A stretch of 54,051 bases of DNA from Martinezella rhizogenes (GTDB lineage Bacteria; Pseudomonadota; Alphaproteobacteria; Rhizobiales; Rhizobiaceae). Below, piece after piece: positions 1 to 8,142 of the stretch. Both the position numbers and the translations under genes were made by a program. Numbering within the stretch: position 1 is the stretch's first letter; each line of letters opens with the position of its first letter. The notes under the pieces were generated by a model, which worked only from the letters and a program-made list of their open reading frames with translations, did no database searches and had not been told where the DNA came from. The stretch spans positions 1-54,051 of the forward strand of contig NZ_JAPYZZ010000023.1 in NCBI RefSeq assembly GCF_027460065.1, in the 5' to 3' direction.

Positions 1-1
1 G

Positions 2-274
2 GACACGCAGAAGAATGCGGCCATGGTGGAAGAGACCAATGCCGCAAGCCACAGTCTGGCCAAGGAGGTGGCATCGCTCAACCAGCTGCTTTCGCAGTTC
101 AAGCTGGCCGAGGGCGCCTATCAGCAGAAGAGCCAGCCGGCTCCGGTGCGCAGTGCCGCGGGCAGCGACAGATCGGTGGCCTCTCCCGTGCGGGCGCTTG
201 GCCGCAAGCTTGCTTCGGCATTCTCCGGCAATGCCGCTGTTGATACGTCAAAGGATGACTGGCAGGAATTCTGA
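2..274 (+). CDS. Methyl-accepting chemotaxis protein, C-terminal fragment
   Basis: The gene runs in from the left edge, so only the last 90 codons are present. The first visible residues (DTQKNAAMVEET) match the end of the conserved MCP signalling hairpin, where the motif usually reads QQNAAMVEE. An amphipathic helix with heptad spacing (LAKEVASLNQLLSQFKL) follows, then a flexible Ala/Ser/Pro-rich linker. The extreme C-terminus is DDWQEF, resembling the acidic-aromatic tail by which rhizobial receptors tether CheR or CheB. In the cell it would sit in a membrane or cytoplasmic receptor array and control CheA. The sensory domain is outside the window, so the ligand cannot be inferred. Confidence 0.9.
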   Translation, partial: DTQKNAAMVEETNAASHSLAKEVASLNQLLSQFKLAEGAYQQKSQPAPVRSAAGSDRSVASPVRALGRKLASAFSGNAAVDTSKDDWQEF

Positions 275-364
275 GCGACGATTGGCTGCCAATTGAGCTT
301 CGGCGGGGAGAAATCCCCGCCGATGAAGATTTCGCGTAGTCGAAAACCGTTTTGTCAAAGCCGA

Positions 365-1222
365 TTACAGGGCGACCGTGCCTTCTATGCAGGTGGCTAC
401 GTCTCCGCCAATCCAGATGTCCTGCCCGTCCGAAGAGACGTGAAGCCGTCCTTTTCGGCCGACGACTGTGCCTTGAGCAGCCACATAGGACGGTGGAGCA
501 ATGCCGCTGCCGATGAGCCATTGGGCAATGCCTGCATTCAGGCTGCCTGTGACCGGATCTTCGAAACCAGCCGCGGTGAAGGCACGAACTTCGAAATCCA
601 CATGATCGCTTCCCCCTTCATCCTCGCATGCGGCCACGATGCCGACCCTTACTCCCGAAATTGCCGCGAAATCCGGCCTTACCGCCAGAACGTCGGCTCG
701 CGTTTTAAGAAGAAGTGCCAACCATCCGGGGCCATTGTCTACCCATTGTGCGTCAATGACAGTGTCCTCCTGGAGGTGCAGACCGGCACACACCCGCTTG
801 AGAAGTCCGGGATCAATCGATCCTTGCCGGACAAGCGCCGGCGCGGCAAAAGCCAATCTTCCGTCAATGTCGCGAATACGAATGAGACCTGCTTCGCATT
901 GCTGGATGATATCGTTGCTTCTGGAGCCTCCATTATTGGCGAGCCAAACATGGCAAGTTCCCAAAGTCGGGTGTCCGGCAAAAGGAAGCTCTCCGGCGGG
1001 CGTGAAAATCCTGCCCCGGTAATCGGCGCCGGGAACGGTCGGCCGGAGAAGAAAGGTTGTTTCACTGAGGTTCGTCCATCGAGCGAAACTCAACATCGTC
1101 TCTACGGGTAAATCATCTGCATCGATAACCACCGCCAGGGGGTTACCCAGCATCGGCTCGCATGAGAAAACATCGACTTGTTGAAATCTGAACTTCCTGC
1201 TGCCCGACTTGTACACGTTCAT
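365..1222 (-). CDS. PhzF-family isomerase/epimerase-like protein
   Basis: This 285-residue protein has the hallmarks of the PhzF (phenazine biosynthesis-like) fold: GNPLAVV at residues 26-32, NLSETTFL with the likely catalytic Glu54, FAGHPTLG at 81-88, and EDPVTGSLN in the second half, which mirrors the first. PhzF proteins are cytosolic isomerases; most members outside phenazine clusters have no known substrate. No other phenazine gene is nearby, so a general epimerase/isomerase label is safer. The frame stays open upstream to 1366, but the ATG at 1222 gives the normal family length and avoids overlap with the acyltransferase gene ending at 1320. The start is moderately certain because the ribosome-binding site is weak. 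Confidence 0.85.
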   Translation of the reverse strand: MNVYKSGSRKFRFQQVDVFSCEPMLGNPLAVVIDADDLPVETMLSFARWTNLSETTFLLRPTVPGADYRGRIFTPAGELPFAGHPTLGTCHVWLANNGGSRSNDIIQQCEAGLIRIRDIDGRLAFAAPALVRQGSIDPGLLKRVCAGLHLQEDTVIDAQWVDNGPGWLALLLKTRADVLAVRPDFAAISGVRVGIVAACEDEGGSDHVDFEVRAFTAAGFEDPVTGSLNAGIAQWLIGSGIAPPSYVAAQGTVVGRKGRLHVSSDGQDIWIGGDVATCIEGTVAL

Positions 1223-1319
1223 ACCCGATTTACTGTGTTTGAAACATTTCACTTGATATGCCGCGAAATCCACAGGAATGGGTGGCGTTTCGCAACCTCG
1301 TTTGCAAAGCGGATTTGCG

Positions 1320-2303
1320 TCAACGCATCGATACGGCTTGGTCTCGCTGCGGCGACCTTCCGCCATATCCGCGTCTGAAAAGCCTGATCAGCGGTTTCTC
1401 AAACAGGAAATGCGCAGAGACCGATACGGCCAGTGCAACCACGATGATGACGACGCCCGCGAGAAATCCGGGCGCCAGTATCTTGTGGACGATTGAAATC
1501 ACCAGGCCGTGCAGAAGATAAAGGGCGTAGGACGAATCCCCGACGATCTCGACCGGTTTCAATACGCGTCTGGGCCATAATCCGCCGTTCTCCAGCCATA
1601 CGCATCCGGCCACGAGGAAAAAGGCAGGCACGCCCCAGGTCATCAGGCGCAACATTCCAGACTGCTCGCTTATCATAGCCGCCGCAACGAAACCGGTGAT
1701 TGATATGACAAGCGCGGCGATACCCGCTTGCACGCCCTGGAACATGAAACGCGACAGCAGCAGCCCGCCCAGAAACTCCAGCAAGAGCGGCGAGGTCCAG
1801 GTTTGCACGAAGGGGGATTGCGAAGGGAAAACCTGCCCTGCCAGGGCCATGACGGACAGGATGCCGACCGTTACCGCCAGCGGTGCACGCAGGGCAAGTC
1901 CAAGTGCGAAGACAATATAGAAGAACATTTCCATATTGAGGGTCCAGCCAACGACCAAAAGGGGAACCACCTCGCCGTTATCGCCAGCATAAGGAATAAA
2001 AAGCAGCGATTTCCATAGATGGTCGAGGGTGAAGGTAAAGGTGGAAAAAACGCCCGCCATCGCCCCGGCGCACATCACCAGGGTCACTGCCCAGTACAGG
2101 GGCACAATGCGGACCAGCCTGTGGTATAAAAACGCTCCCGGCCCCGCCGTCGTCGCGAAAGATCCCATGATGAGGCCGGAGATGACAAAAAAGACGTCCA
2201 CGCCGGCGGCGCCAATCGTGAACGGTTCGCCGATTATATGAAACAACAGCACCGAAAACGCCGCGAGCGCCCTCAGAAACTGGATGGAATAAACCTTTTG
2301 CAT
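1320..2303 (-). CDS. Acyltransferase family 3 membrane protein (ExoZ/OafA-like)
   Basis: A 327-residue integral membrane protein with about ten hydrophobic segments. It opens with the family motif IQFLRALAAFSVLLFH; Arg11 and His22 match the conserved Arg and catalytic His of acyltransferase-3 proteins. DVFFVISG follows near residue 45, and SYALYLLHG lies in the C-terminal half. These enzymes move acetyl or other acyl groups onto surface or exported polysaccharide from the cytoplasmic membrane. The ATG at 2303 is preceded by a good GGGGTG ribosome-binding site; an in-frame TTG at 2324 is a poorer choice. It is divergent from an ExoQ-like polymerase gene, which suggests a role in decorating the same glycan. 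That pairing is inferred from position only. Confidence 0.87.
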   Translation of the reverse strand: MQKVYSIQFLRALAAFSVLLFHIIGEPFTIGAAGVDVFFVISGLIMGSFATTAGPGAFLYHRLVRIVPLYWAVTLVMCAGAMAGVFSTFTFTLDHLWKSLLFIPYAGDNGEVVPLLVVGWTLNMEMFFYIVFALGLALRAPLAVTVGILSVMALAGQVFPSQSPFVQTWTSPLLLEFLGGLLLSRFMFQGVQAGIAALVISITGFVAAAMISEQSGMLRLMTWGVPAFFLVAGCVWLENGGLWPRRVLKPVEIVGDSSYALYLLHGLVISIVHKILAPGFLAGVVIIVVALAVSVSAHFLFEKPLIRLFRRGYGGRSPQRDQAVSMR

Positions 2304-2738
2304 CGACACCCCTGAGAATCTCAACCGTTCACGTTCCTTGCCTCAAAAACGAGGCAGCAGCTCGGACCCCATCGAAAAGTCACCGCATTATCCTCATCCG
2401 ATGCTTGCAAGAATTGATGGTGTATATGTTCAAAAAATACTTAAAATCTGAAGAACTCGGCGATCATAATTATTCTTTCTGGAAGCGGCAGTCGTGCGCG
2501 CAATTGCGCAACCATCCTGATCAAGGGTGCTAAATGCCGCGGCAAGGTCGACTTTTGGCAGCGTTCGGGTAATCGGCGCGCGGCGCCGTCTCCCCGGCCA
2601 GATGCCTTTCATCCCATGCCCATCCGTCGACATGTCCAAAAATCTGCCATTCCTCCGTGTATTATAAATAACTAAAAAATAGGGTTTTGGCGGGATATTC
2701 ATATTCACGGATGAAGCATCGGATACGATGTGGGCCGC
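2304..2738. other. AT-rich divergent intergenic region
   Basis: These roughly 435 bases separate the acyltransferase (minus) from the polymerase-like gene (plus). The segment from about 2390 to 2700 is clearly more AT-rich than the flanking genes, with runs such as tataaataactaaaaaat just before the plus-strand gene. It must hold promoters for both directions, but I cannot place -35/-10 pairs confidently. No open frame with coding character or RNA gene was recognised. Confidence 0.5.
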
Positions 2739-4169
2739 ATGGAAAAAGGCAGAGAAGACCCCCTTATGGATGCAGCGCACGAAGAACAGGCGCGTGGATA
2801 TTGGCGGAATACACTGTTTTATGTGACGTTCCTTTATTTCACGGTCGGCTTCTCGCCCTATGTTTCGCTTTCCTCGACCTATGAGGGATCGGCCATGGCG
2901 GCCGGGTCCAACCTGCTCAATCAGCTCACCGCGATCATCCTGCTATTCAGCTTCGTGGCATTCATGGCGAAGGAGCATTCGTTTTCCCTGATCTTCACGC
3001 CGCGCCTGCTGATGGCGGCGATTTTCGGCTGGTTTGTCTTCACCTCGATCGTGGGGGAAGCGCCGATGTTTTCGATCAGGCGGCTTGTCATGTGTGCCAT
3101 CATCTGCGTGCTTGCCGGCTGCTTTCTGCAATTGCCGCGTACGGAACGGCAATTCACCACGCTGCTTGCGGGCTGCGTGATGATTATACTGTTCCTGTGT
3201 TACTTCGGTGTCATCGTGCTGCCATCGCGGTCTATCCACCAGGCAAGCGACGCGTTGGAGCCGCTTCTGGCGGGTAACTGGCGCGGGGTTTTTCAGCACA
3301 AGAACGAGGCTGCCTCGGTCATGGCGGTGCTGATCATCGTGGCGATCTATCTCTGCAGGCGCTGGTCCTTCATCGGCGGCTCGCTGGTGTTGCTGCTGTC
3401 GCTGATCTTTCTCGTCAAGTCGGGTGGCAAGACGGTGCTTGGCCTGATGCCGATCGTCGTCTCGGCCGGCTGGTTCATCGTGCGCTGGCCCCGCTGGCGA
3501 TATACGGTCGTGGCCTCGCTTCTATTGGTCTGCACCGTCGTGACCGTGGGCACCACGGTCGATCCGGTGTTTGCGCAGATGCTGACCCGGATGGGTATCG
3601 ACGCCAGTTTTACGGGCAGAACCGATATCTGGACCGTCGCCATCGATTATATCCGCCAAAGCCCGATCCTCGGATATGGATACCAGGCCTTCTGGCGCAG
3701 CGACACCCTGATGTCGAGCTTCACCGAAAACAACACCTGGGCGACGACCGCGCCGGCTTCCCACAGTGGCTATTTCGACCTGTTGCTTGCGGGCGGCATA
3801 CCCGGACTTGTTCTGGTGCTGATGTGGATATGTGTATTGCCGCTCCACTATCTCGGCAAAATGAACGGCGCCACACGCAACAGCCCGCTGACGCGGCTCT
3901 TTGTCGGTGTCTGGCTTTATGTGCTGCTCTACGGCTTTCTGGAAACCCTGTTCCTGCTCAGCTCAGGTTTCGTCTGGTTTTTCCTGCTGGTGGCGGTGAT
4001 GGGCCTGCATCTGCAGGCGAATGCCAGCCTCGTGGAGGATGAGGCCGAACCCGAGCCTGCTCGAGCTGGCACAGATGCGGACGGGATCAAGATACCGCAT
4101 CCCGGATTTCCCGTTGTTCGAAAAAAGCTCGCGACTGTGCAGTCGATGCCAGATGCAGAGGCTGACTGA
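2739..4169 (+). CDS. O-antigen ligase/ExoQ-like polysaccharide polymerase
   Basis: This polytopic membrane protein (476 residues from this ATG) has about ten to eleven hydrophobic helices and the family signature of Wzy/WaaL/ExoQ proteins. GRTDIW precedes a stretch reading SPILGYGYQAFW, followed by the large periplasmic loop with SHSGYFDLLLAGGIPG. Such proteins polymerise or ligate undecaprenyl-linked oligosaccharide repeats on the periplasmic face. The C-terminal 45 residues are hydrophilic and acidic. Three starts are possible: GTG 2730, ATG 2739 and ATG 2766; the last has a GAGAAG-type binding site and may be the real one. The adjacent divergent acyltransferase fits an exopolysaccharide-modifying locus. 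No other exo genes are present. Confidence 0.85.
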   Translation: MEKGREDPLMDAAHEEQARGYWRNTLFYVTFLYFTVGFSPYVSLSSTYEGSAMAAGSNLLNQLTAIILLFSFVAFMAKEHSFSLIFTPRLLMAAIFGWFVFTSIVGEAPMFSIRRLVMCAIICVLAGCFLQLPRTERQFTTLLAGCVMIILFLCYFGVIVLPSRSIHQASDALEPLLAGNWRGVFQHKNEAASVMAVLIIVAIYLCRRWSFIGGSLVLLLSLIFLVKSGGKTVLGLMPIVVSAGWFIVRWPRWRYTVVASLLLVCTVVTVGTTVDPVFAQMLTRMGIDASFTGRTDIWTVAIDYIRQSPILGYGYQAFWRSDTLMSSFTENNTWATTAPASHSGYFDLLLAGGIPGLVLVLMWICVLPLHYLGKMNGATRNSPLTRLFVGVWLYVLLYGFLETLFLLSSGFVWFFLLVAVMGLHLQANASLVEDEAEPEPARAGTDADGIKIPHPGFPVVRKKLATVQSMPDAEAD

Positions 4170-4186
4170 AGAGGTGTTGAGCGAGA

Positions 4187-4735
4187 TTAGGGTCTGCGCG
4201 ACAGGGTCTGTGGGAACGTGTCGATATTCGTGGCTAAGGCGTTTGCCGCTCCTTCGGGGGTGAAAGAGGTGACGTCGATTGTTTGCAAGCCGAGTGCGCG
4301 ATACTCCGCCGCATCGCTGTTGGCCTCGTGAATTGCATCGATCGCTTCTCCCCGCCGCTGAAGCCGCATAGCTCGCTCTCCATCATCGAGATCAAGTACC
4401 GTCCATCCGCTTATGGGCCATTCTGCGAGTTGGTCAGGCGTGCATACTCCAAGAAGAAGGACCGGATTGGGAGCAAGCATCTCCGTCACTGACTTCATAA
4501 GATCCTCGTAGGGCTTCCAGAGAGCCTCGTTATCGCGGATCGGAAATCCAGCGAGCCTTTCAGCGGGCAACATCAATTCATCCCAATCAATAATAATCCA
4601 ATCGGGAAGGAGGCGTCGAAGGTAAGGGATGATCGCAGTTTTCCCAGAACCCGGCGCTCCAAGGACATAGTGAATATGCCTGGTTCTCCATTCAGCCAAA
4701 GGCAATTCTTGCGTCGAAGGTTCCGATTCCGTCAT
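4187..4735 (-). CDS. P-loop NTPase, AAA/adenylate-kinase-like, unknown substrate
   Basis: A 182-residue protein with a clean Walker A motif, GAPGSGKT, at residues 26-33 (Lys32), then IIIDWDELM about 20 residues later and LLLGVCTPD as a likely Walker B-type strand. Its size and layout resemble small nucleoside or metabolite kinases and zeta-toxin-like P-loop proteins, but I do not recognise a specific family. The frame extends to an ATG at 4780. I prefer the ATG at 4735 because the upstream bases overlap a probable terminator of the neighbouring tRNA gene. No obvious antitoxin partner lies beside it. Function is unassigned. Confidence 0.7.
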   Translation of the reverse strand: MTESEPSTQELPLAEWRTRHIHYVLGAPGSGKTAIIPYLRRLLPDWIIIDWDELMLPAERLAGFPIRDNEALWKPYEDLMKSVTEMLAPNPVLLLGVCTPDQLAEWPISGWTVLDLDDGERAMRLQRRGEAIDAIHEANSDAAEYRALGLQTIDVTSFTPEGAANALATNIDTFPQTLSRRP

Positions 4736-4789
4736 GGTTCTGCTTTCGCTGTCACGGTCGAGAATTCGGTTGGCAATCATATAATGGGA

Positions 4790-4815
4790 TAAAAAGTAAG
4801 GCGCTTGAAGCCTTT
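4790..4815 (-). terminator. Weak intrinsic terminator after tRNA-Arg
   Basis: Read on the minus strand, a 5-bp stem (AAGGC/GCCTT) with a 7-base loop is followed by ACTTTTT. It lies only a few bases beyond the CCA end of the tRNA gene, as expected for tRNA transcript termination. The short stem makes this tentative. Confidence 0.4.
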
Positions 4816-4822
4816 AGTAAAA

Positions 4823-4899
4823 TGGCGCACCCGACAGGATTCGAACCTGTGACCTTTGGAATCGGAATCCAACACTCTATCCAGCTGAGCTACGGGTGC
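4823..4899 (-). tRNA. tRNA-Arg (anticodon CCG)
   Basis: The minus strand folds into a full cloverleaf. The acceptor stem GCACCCG pairs with CGGGTGC; a D-arm contains AGCTCAGCTGGATAGAG; a 5-bp anticodon stem (TTGGA/TCCAA) encloses loop TTCCGAT; the T-arm carries GGTTCGAATCC. The anticodon is CCG, reading the arginine codon CGG. Discriminator G and the terminal CCA are encoded in the DNA (4823-4825). No integrase gene or duplicated 3' end was seen, so it does not appear to be an occupied attachment site. Confidence 0.96.
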
Positions 4900-4932
4900 A
4901 GCGGACACGCTTGAATCGCGTGCAGCGGTTGG

Positions 4933-4961
4933 TTCATACCCCAGCTTTGTTTTTGCATCAA
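4933..4961 (-). promoter_or_regulatory. Probable promoter of tRNA-Arg
   Basis: On the minus strand a -35-like TTGATG (4956-4961) and a -10-like TATGAA (4933-4938) are separated by exactly 17 bp. Transcription would begin near 4926, leaving a leader of about 27 nt before the mature tRNA. Each hexamer matches four of six consensus positions. Confidence 0.45.
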
Positions 4962-5422
4962 TGTCTAAAAATCAAAGATTTGCGAAACCTTGCCTGTTTT
5001 CTGGTGGGGGCACATAGGGTGGCCTTCTGTGGAGTGGTTGCGGGCTTTTTCCGCGGCAATGCGGGTGATGCGTCGTTTGACGTATTGCTTTTTTAGTGGA
5101 ATCGATTTTCTCTTATAAGTAGTATCTTATTGCCCGGCCCGCCTGTTGTTTTGTCCCTTTCGTGAAGTGGCGGCCAGATTGCGGCAATGCCCTTCAAGCC
5201 CGGTGCCGGAGGCGATTTTATCCCCTTAAAATTGGTGGGTAAATAGTCATACTTTTTTTGTTCGCCGGATGCCGGGTTTGGGTTCCGGTTTGCTTCGCCG
5301 GCGTTTAACTGTCAAATTATTATACAATATTAGTATCATCTACATTTATTTGGGATACAGTTTCGCAGCGTTGTCGGTTATAACTTCGACAAGGTAAGGG
5401 AACGAATCAGGCGGGGGATCGG
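4962..5422. other. Intergenic region upstream of the MarR gene
   Basis: About 460 bases without a convincing gene. The part from 5090 to 5360 is AT-rich relative to its surroundings. The only structured element I can point to is the dyad at 5371-5392, listed separately. No tRNA, terminator or coding frame was recognised in the remainder. Confidence 0.5.
5371..5392. promoter_or_regulatory. Candidate MarR operator
   Basis: TTGTCG and CGACAA form a perfect 6-bp inverted repeat separated by 10 bp. The spacer itself contains the 8-bp palindrome GTTATAAC, off-centre by one base. It ends 30 bp before the ATG of the MarR-family gene, the usual position of an autoregulatory operator. This assignment rests on geometry only. 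Confidence 0.45.
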
Positions 5423-5929
5423 ATGGCTTTGCGACTGGCACATAGCAACGGGCCGCGGACGGAAAAGAGCGAAAGCGGCAGCGCGGAAGCCGCGCATGAT
5501 ACGGCAATCGACTATGGGTTGCTGACGACTGCGATCAGCTATCATTTGCGACACTCGCAACTTGCCGTGGCAAATGGTTTTGCCGATGTGCTGGCGGAGC
5601 AAGGTTTGCGACCGGCCGATTTTTCCGTTCTCGTCATCGTCGGCGGTAATCCGGGCCTGAAACAGAGCGATGTGGCGGAAGCGCTCGGCATCCAGCGCGC
5701 CAATTTTGTCGCGATCGTCGATAACATGGAAGAGAAGGGGCTGCTCGTCCGTCGCAAGTCGGAAGAGGACAGGCGCGTTCATTTCCTCGACATGACGCAG
5801 GAGGGCAGCAGCCTGCTCGACCGGCTTTCCAATACATGGCGGGACCGTGAGGAAAAGCTGATCGACAGGATCGGCGGCAAGAAGGCCCGCGATCAGCTTC
5901 TGGCCTTGCTGGGACGCCTGCGCGACTGA
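5423..5929 (+). CDS. MarR-family winged-helix transcriptional regulator
   Basis: This 168-residue protein has the MarR arrangement: an N-terminal dimerisation helix (LLTTAISYHLRHSQLAV), the helix-turn-helix with LKQSDVAEALGIQRANFVAIVDNMEEKGLL near residues 80-107 (broken here only by reading continuity), and the wing containing RRKSEEDRRVHFLDMTQEG with the conserved D-R pair. It would act as a dimeric cytosolic repressor that releases DNA on binding a small phenolic or other ligand. The ATG follows a strong GGGGGATCGG site. No divergent target gene adjoins it: upstream is a 500-bp gap and downstream a small membrane protein gene. The target is therefore unknown apart from probable self-control through the dyad at 5371-5392. 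Confidence 0.88.
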   Translation: MALRLAHSNGPRTEKSESGSAEAAHDTAIDYGLLTTAISYHLRHSQLAVANGFADVLAEQGLRPADFSVLVIVGGNPGLKQSDVAEALGIQRANFVAIVDNMEEKGLLVRRKSEEDRRVHFLDMTQEGSSLLDRLSNTWRDREEKLIDRIGGKKARDQLLALLGRLRD

Positions 5930-6186
5930 AAGTCGAAGAGGTCGACGACAATCGAAAATCCCGGCGGCCGCGAGATGGACGTGTGGCGTCCATGGTGTTT
6001 TTCCCGTCGTCTGCAATCGCAGTAACGTCTTCCGTTCCCGCTTTTTCACGGTAGCCTGATCGGTAGCGGGCTGAATTGCGTTGCAATTTTCCTGCGAAAC
6101 CGCCAAGACGCATGGATATCTTCGCGCCCTTCGGCACGAGAGCCGCTACCATGCGATCGACTGGAAAGGCCGGGGACCGGAACGCC

Positions 6187-6450
6187 ATGCTGAATATCGA
6201 TACGAGTCACCCGCTTTATCGCCCGCTGTGGGTCCGGTTGCTCATCGTCGGCTTTTGCGCCGCGTGGGCCGTCATCGAATTCGTCAATCGCGAATTTTTC
6301 TGGGGCACCATCGTCGGTGGCATCGGCGCTTATGCGGCTTATGAATTGCTGCTGAAGTTCAAACCCGCGAGCAATGCCGTCGCGCCCAAGGATGATGCTG
6401 GCGAGCCCGCTGCCGAAAGCGCCTCCACTGACAAGAACGATGCGGGCTGA
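6187..6450 (+). CDS. Small two-helix inner-membrane protein (DUF3329-like)
   Basis: This 87-residue protein begins MLNIDTSHPLYRPLWVR and has two closely spaced hydrophobic segments (about residues 14-30 and 36-55) joined by a short NREFF turn. A polar Ala/Asp/Glu-rich tail follows. The aromatic-rich N-terminus resembles rhizobial membrane proteins annotated as DUF3329, but I recall that only by pattern. The frame stays open to 6076; the ATG at 6187 is chosen because it starts right at the conserved part with a GGGGAC upstream. Function is unknown, and it is probably transcribed from its own promoter in the 250-bp gap after marR. Confidence 0.65.
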   Translation: MLNIDTSHPLYRPLWVRLLIVGFCAAWAVIEFVNREFFWGTIVGGIGAYAAYELLLKFKPASNAVAPKDDAGEPAAESASTDKNDAG

Positions 6451-6505
6451 AGCGACCCCCATTTTCGGTTTGAAGTATTTCCCCTCTTAGTCTCACCGCC
6501 CGTTT

Positions 6506-6979
6506 TCAGCGGAAATGCGCCCGGGTCCGCAGCATGCGCAGCGCCTGGTCGATTAGCAGATTGGCGGCCGTCATGCGCAGTGTGGCATTGTGCCGGAATT
6601 GCGGTTTTACCCGATCGGGATGATTGAGCCGTGCGAAAGCCCGGCGTTTTTCCGCAAGGGTCGCGACTGTATCGGTTTCCTGGATCGCCAGTTCCGCGGA
6701 CACATCCGCAAGCGCGGTTTTTTCGAGATGGGCCGGCATCGGTTCCGGTTCGGGCTCGGCTTGAGGTTCCGGCGGTGGCGCGGGATCGGCCAGGAAGGCG
6801 AGATAGGCATCGAGATTGCCGTTTGCTGGCTGCGGCGCTTCTATATGTGTATCGATCACGAAACCCGAGCTGAAACCGGCAATGCGGTGGCCCGCGGGCG
6901 GTGAAGCCTCCGCGTCTTCTTCTCTGTCCTGTTTCAGTCTTTCGACGACCGACTGGAAGACGGATTGTCCGAAGAGCAT
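6506..6979 (-). CDS. J-domain-like protein
   Basis: A 157-residue protein whose C-terminal 60 residues look like a DnaJ domain: helix II (LAEKRRAFARL), the diagnostic HPD at residues 120-122 followed by RVKPQF, and a last helix with AANLLIDQALRML. The first 90 residues are low complexity, with a Pro/Glu-rich stretch (PEPQAEPEPEPMP) near the middle. It lacks the Gly/Phe region, zinc fingers and peptide-binding domain of true DnaJ, so it would stimulate DnaK ATPase at a particular site or client. The start is supported by an AGGGAA eight bases upstream of the ATG. It is transcribed toward the MarR side and away from gbpR. Confidence 0.72.
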   Translation of the reverse strand: MLFGQSVFQSVVERLKQDREEDAEASPPAGHRIAGFSSGFVIDTHIEAPQPANGNLDAYLAFLADPAPPPEPQAEPEPEPMPAHLEKTALADVSAELAIQETDTVATLAEKRRAFARLNHPDRVKPQFRHNATLRMTAANLLIDQALRMLRTRAHFR

Positions 6980-7052
6980 GCGGCTGTTCCCTGCGCCGGC
7001 CTCAATGATCCGGCTTTTATAGGGGATGAAGGTGGTGTCGGGCTTGCCGTCT

Positions 7053-8057
7053 TCACAGGTTGGTCAGCTTGCGGCTCTCATCCAGCACCAGATCGTAAAG
7101 CAGGCGGGCACTGGGCGGCAGCACCCGGCCCTTGGTGGTGATGATGCTGTAAGGCTTGACCACGAGTTCGAAATCCGTCGGCAAGATACGGGTTCGGCCG
7201 ATATCCGCCTGTTGTCCGGCAACGAATTCGGCCATGTCCTGCGCGATGGGGGCGATGGCATCGGTATTGCAGACGAGGGCGAGGGTGAGCACCACGGATG
7301 GCGTGTTGATGACGTTGCGCGGCATGGCGACGCCATGGGTGAGGAAGACATCCTCCATGGTTCTGCGCAAAAGCGCGCCGGGTGGCTGGAAGACCCAGTC
7401 GTAACCGGAGAGATCCTGCAGGGTCACGGGCTCGCCGCGCAGCAGCGGGTGGCCTTCGCGCACCACCAGACAGGCGCGCTCTATGCCGATTTCATGGATG
7501 GAAAAGAGGCCGGGATCGAAATCATCGGGAATGCGGCCGATGATGAAATCGTGACGCGCCGCCAAAAGTTCGCGGGCCAGCACGTTGCTGCTCTCCACCT
7601 GCACGTTGATTTCGATGCCGGGATAGGTGTCCATGGCGCGCCTGATGGCGGGAACGACGAGGCTGATCGCCGGCGCGGTGACGGCACCGATATAGACCGA
7701 ACCGCCGCTGCCTGATTTCATCTGGTTGAGTTCGCGGCTGGCTTCGCGCAGTTCCAGCAATATGGTGCGCGCCCGGCGCGCCAGTGCCTCGCCGAATTTC
7801 GTCAGCACCACCCCGCGCGAGGCGCGCTGACAGAGTGGTGATTTGACGATTGCTTCCATTTCCGAGAGCATGCGCGAGGCTGCGGGCTGCGTCATGTTCA
7901 TGGCCGCCGCTGCCGCGCTGACCTGCCCATGCTCCTCGATCATGACCAGCATGCGCAGATGGCTCATCTTCAATCCGGCGCGCAGCAAAGGGTTGTCTTC
8001 AAAGACGAAAAGAGCCTCTGTTGTTTGCGCCTGCTCATACACTTTCTGGTTGCTCAT
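7053..8057 (-). CDS. gbpR: GbpR, LysR-type regulator of chvE
   Basis: The 334-residue LysR regulator has its winged helix-turn-helix at about residues 30-90 (LRMLVMIEEHGQVSAAAAAM, then TQPAASRMLSEMEA) and a periplasmic-binding-like effector domain over the rest (VYIGAVTAPAISLVVPAIR onward). It is divergent from chvE, with 254 bp between the starts. In Agrobacterium the LysR gene at this place is GbpR (galactose-binding protein regulator), which in published work controls chvE in response to sugars. The identification here rests on context plus domain type. ATGs at 8078 and 8057 are both possible; the second is chosen because GAGGGG lies upstream, although the spacing is long. Confidence 0.88.
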   Translation of the reverse strand: MSNQKVYEQAQTTEALFVFEDNPLLRAGLKMSHLRMLVMIEEHGQVSAAAAAMNMTQPAASRMLSEMEAIVKSPLCQRASRGVVLTKFGEALARRARTILLELREASRELNQMKSGSGGSVYIGAVTAPAISLVVPAIRRAMDTYPGIEINVQVESSNVLARELLAARHDFIIGRIPDDFDPGLFSIHEIGIERACLVVREGHPLLRGEPVTLQDLSGYDWVFQPPGALLRRTMEDVFLTHGVAMPRNVINTPSVVLTLALVCNTDAIAPIAQDMAEFVAGQQADIGRTRILPTDFELVVKPYSIITTKGRVLPPSARLLYDLVLDESRKLTNL

Positions 8058-8097
8058 CGGTGGTTTTATACCCCTCATCGTTTTTTGTATCGATTTA

Positions 8098-8142
8098 ATA
8101 TATCATAATTGATATATGGAAACCGATATATTCTATTTGACA
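8098..8142. promoter_or_regulatory. gbpR-chvE control region: dyad and -35-like element
   Basis: ATATATCA and TGATATAT form a perfect 8-bp inverted repeat with a 4-bp spacer (8098-8117) in an AT-rich patch. Twenty bases further on is a consensus -35 hexamer, TTGACA (8137-8142), oriented toward chvE; no good -10 follows at 16-18 bp. A LysR-type activator such as GbpR commonly binds just upstream of -35, so this dyad is a sensible site. Binding has not been shown from this sequence. Confidence 0.5.

Noticed and set aside
293..1111. Long plus-strand open frame opposite the PhzF-family gene
   Set aside because: It is antisense to a gene with clear family motifs, and its translation shows no recognisable domain. 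Long antisense frames are common in GC-rich DNA.
4823..4899. tRNA-Arg as an island attachment site
   Set aside because: There is no integrase gene, no repeat of the tRNA 3' end within the window, and flanking genes have ordinary composition.
7026..7715. Plus-strand frame opposite gbpR
   Set aside because: It mirrors the LysR effector domain on the other strand and has no recognisable fold.
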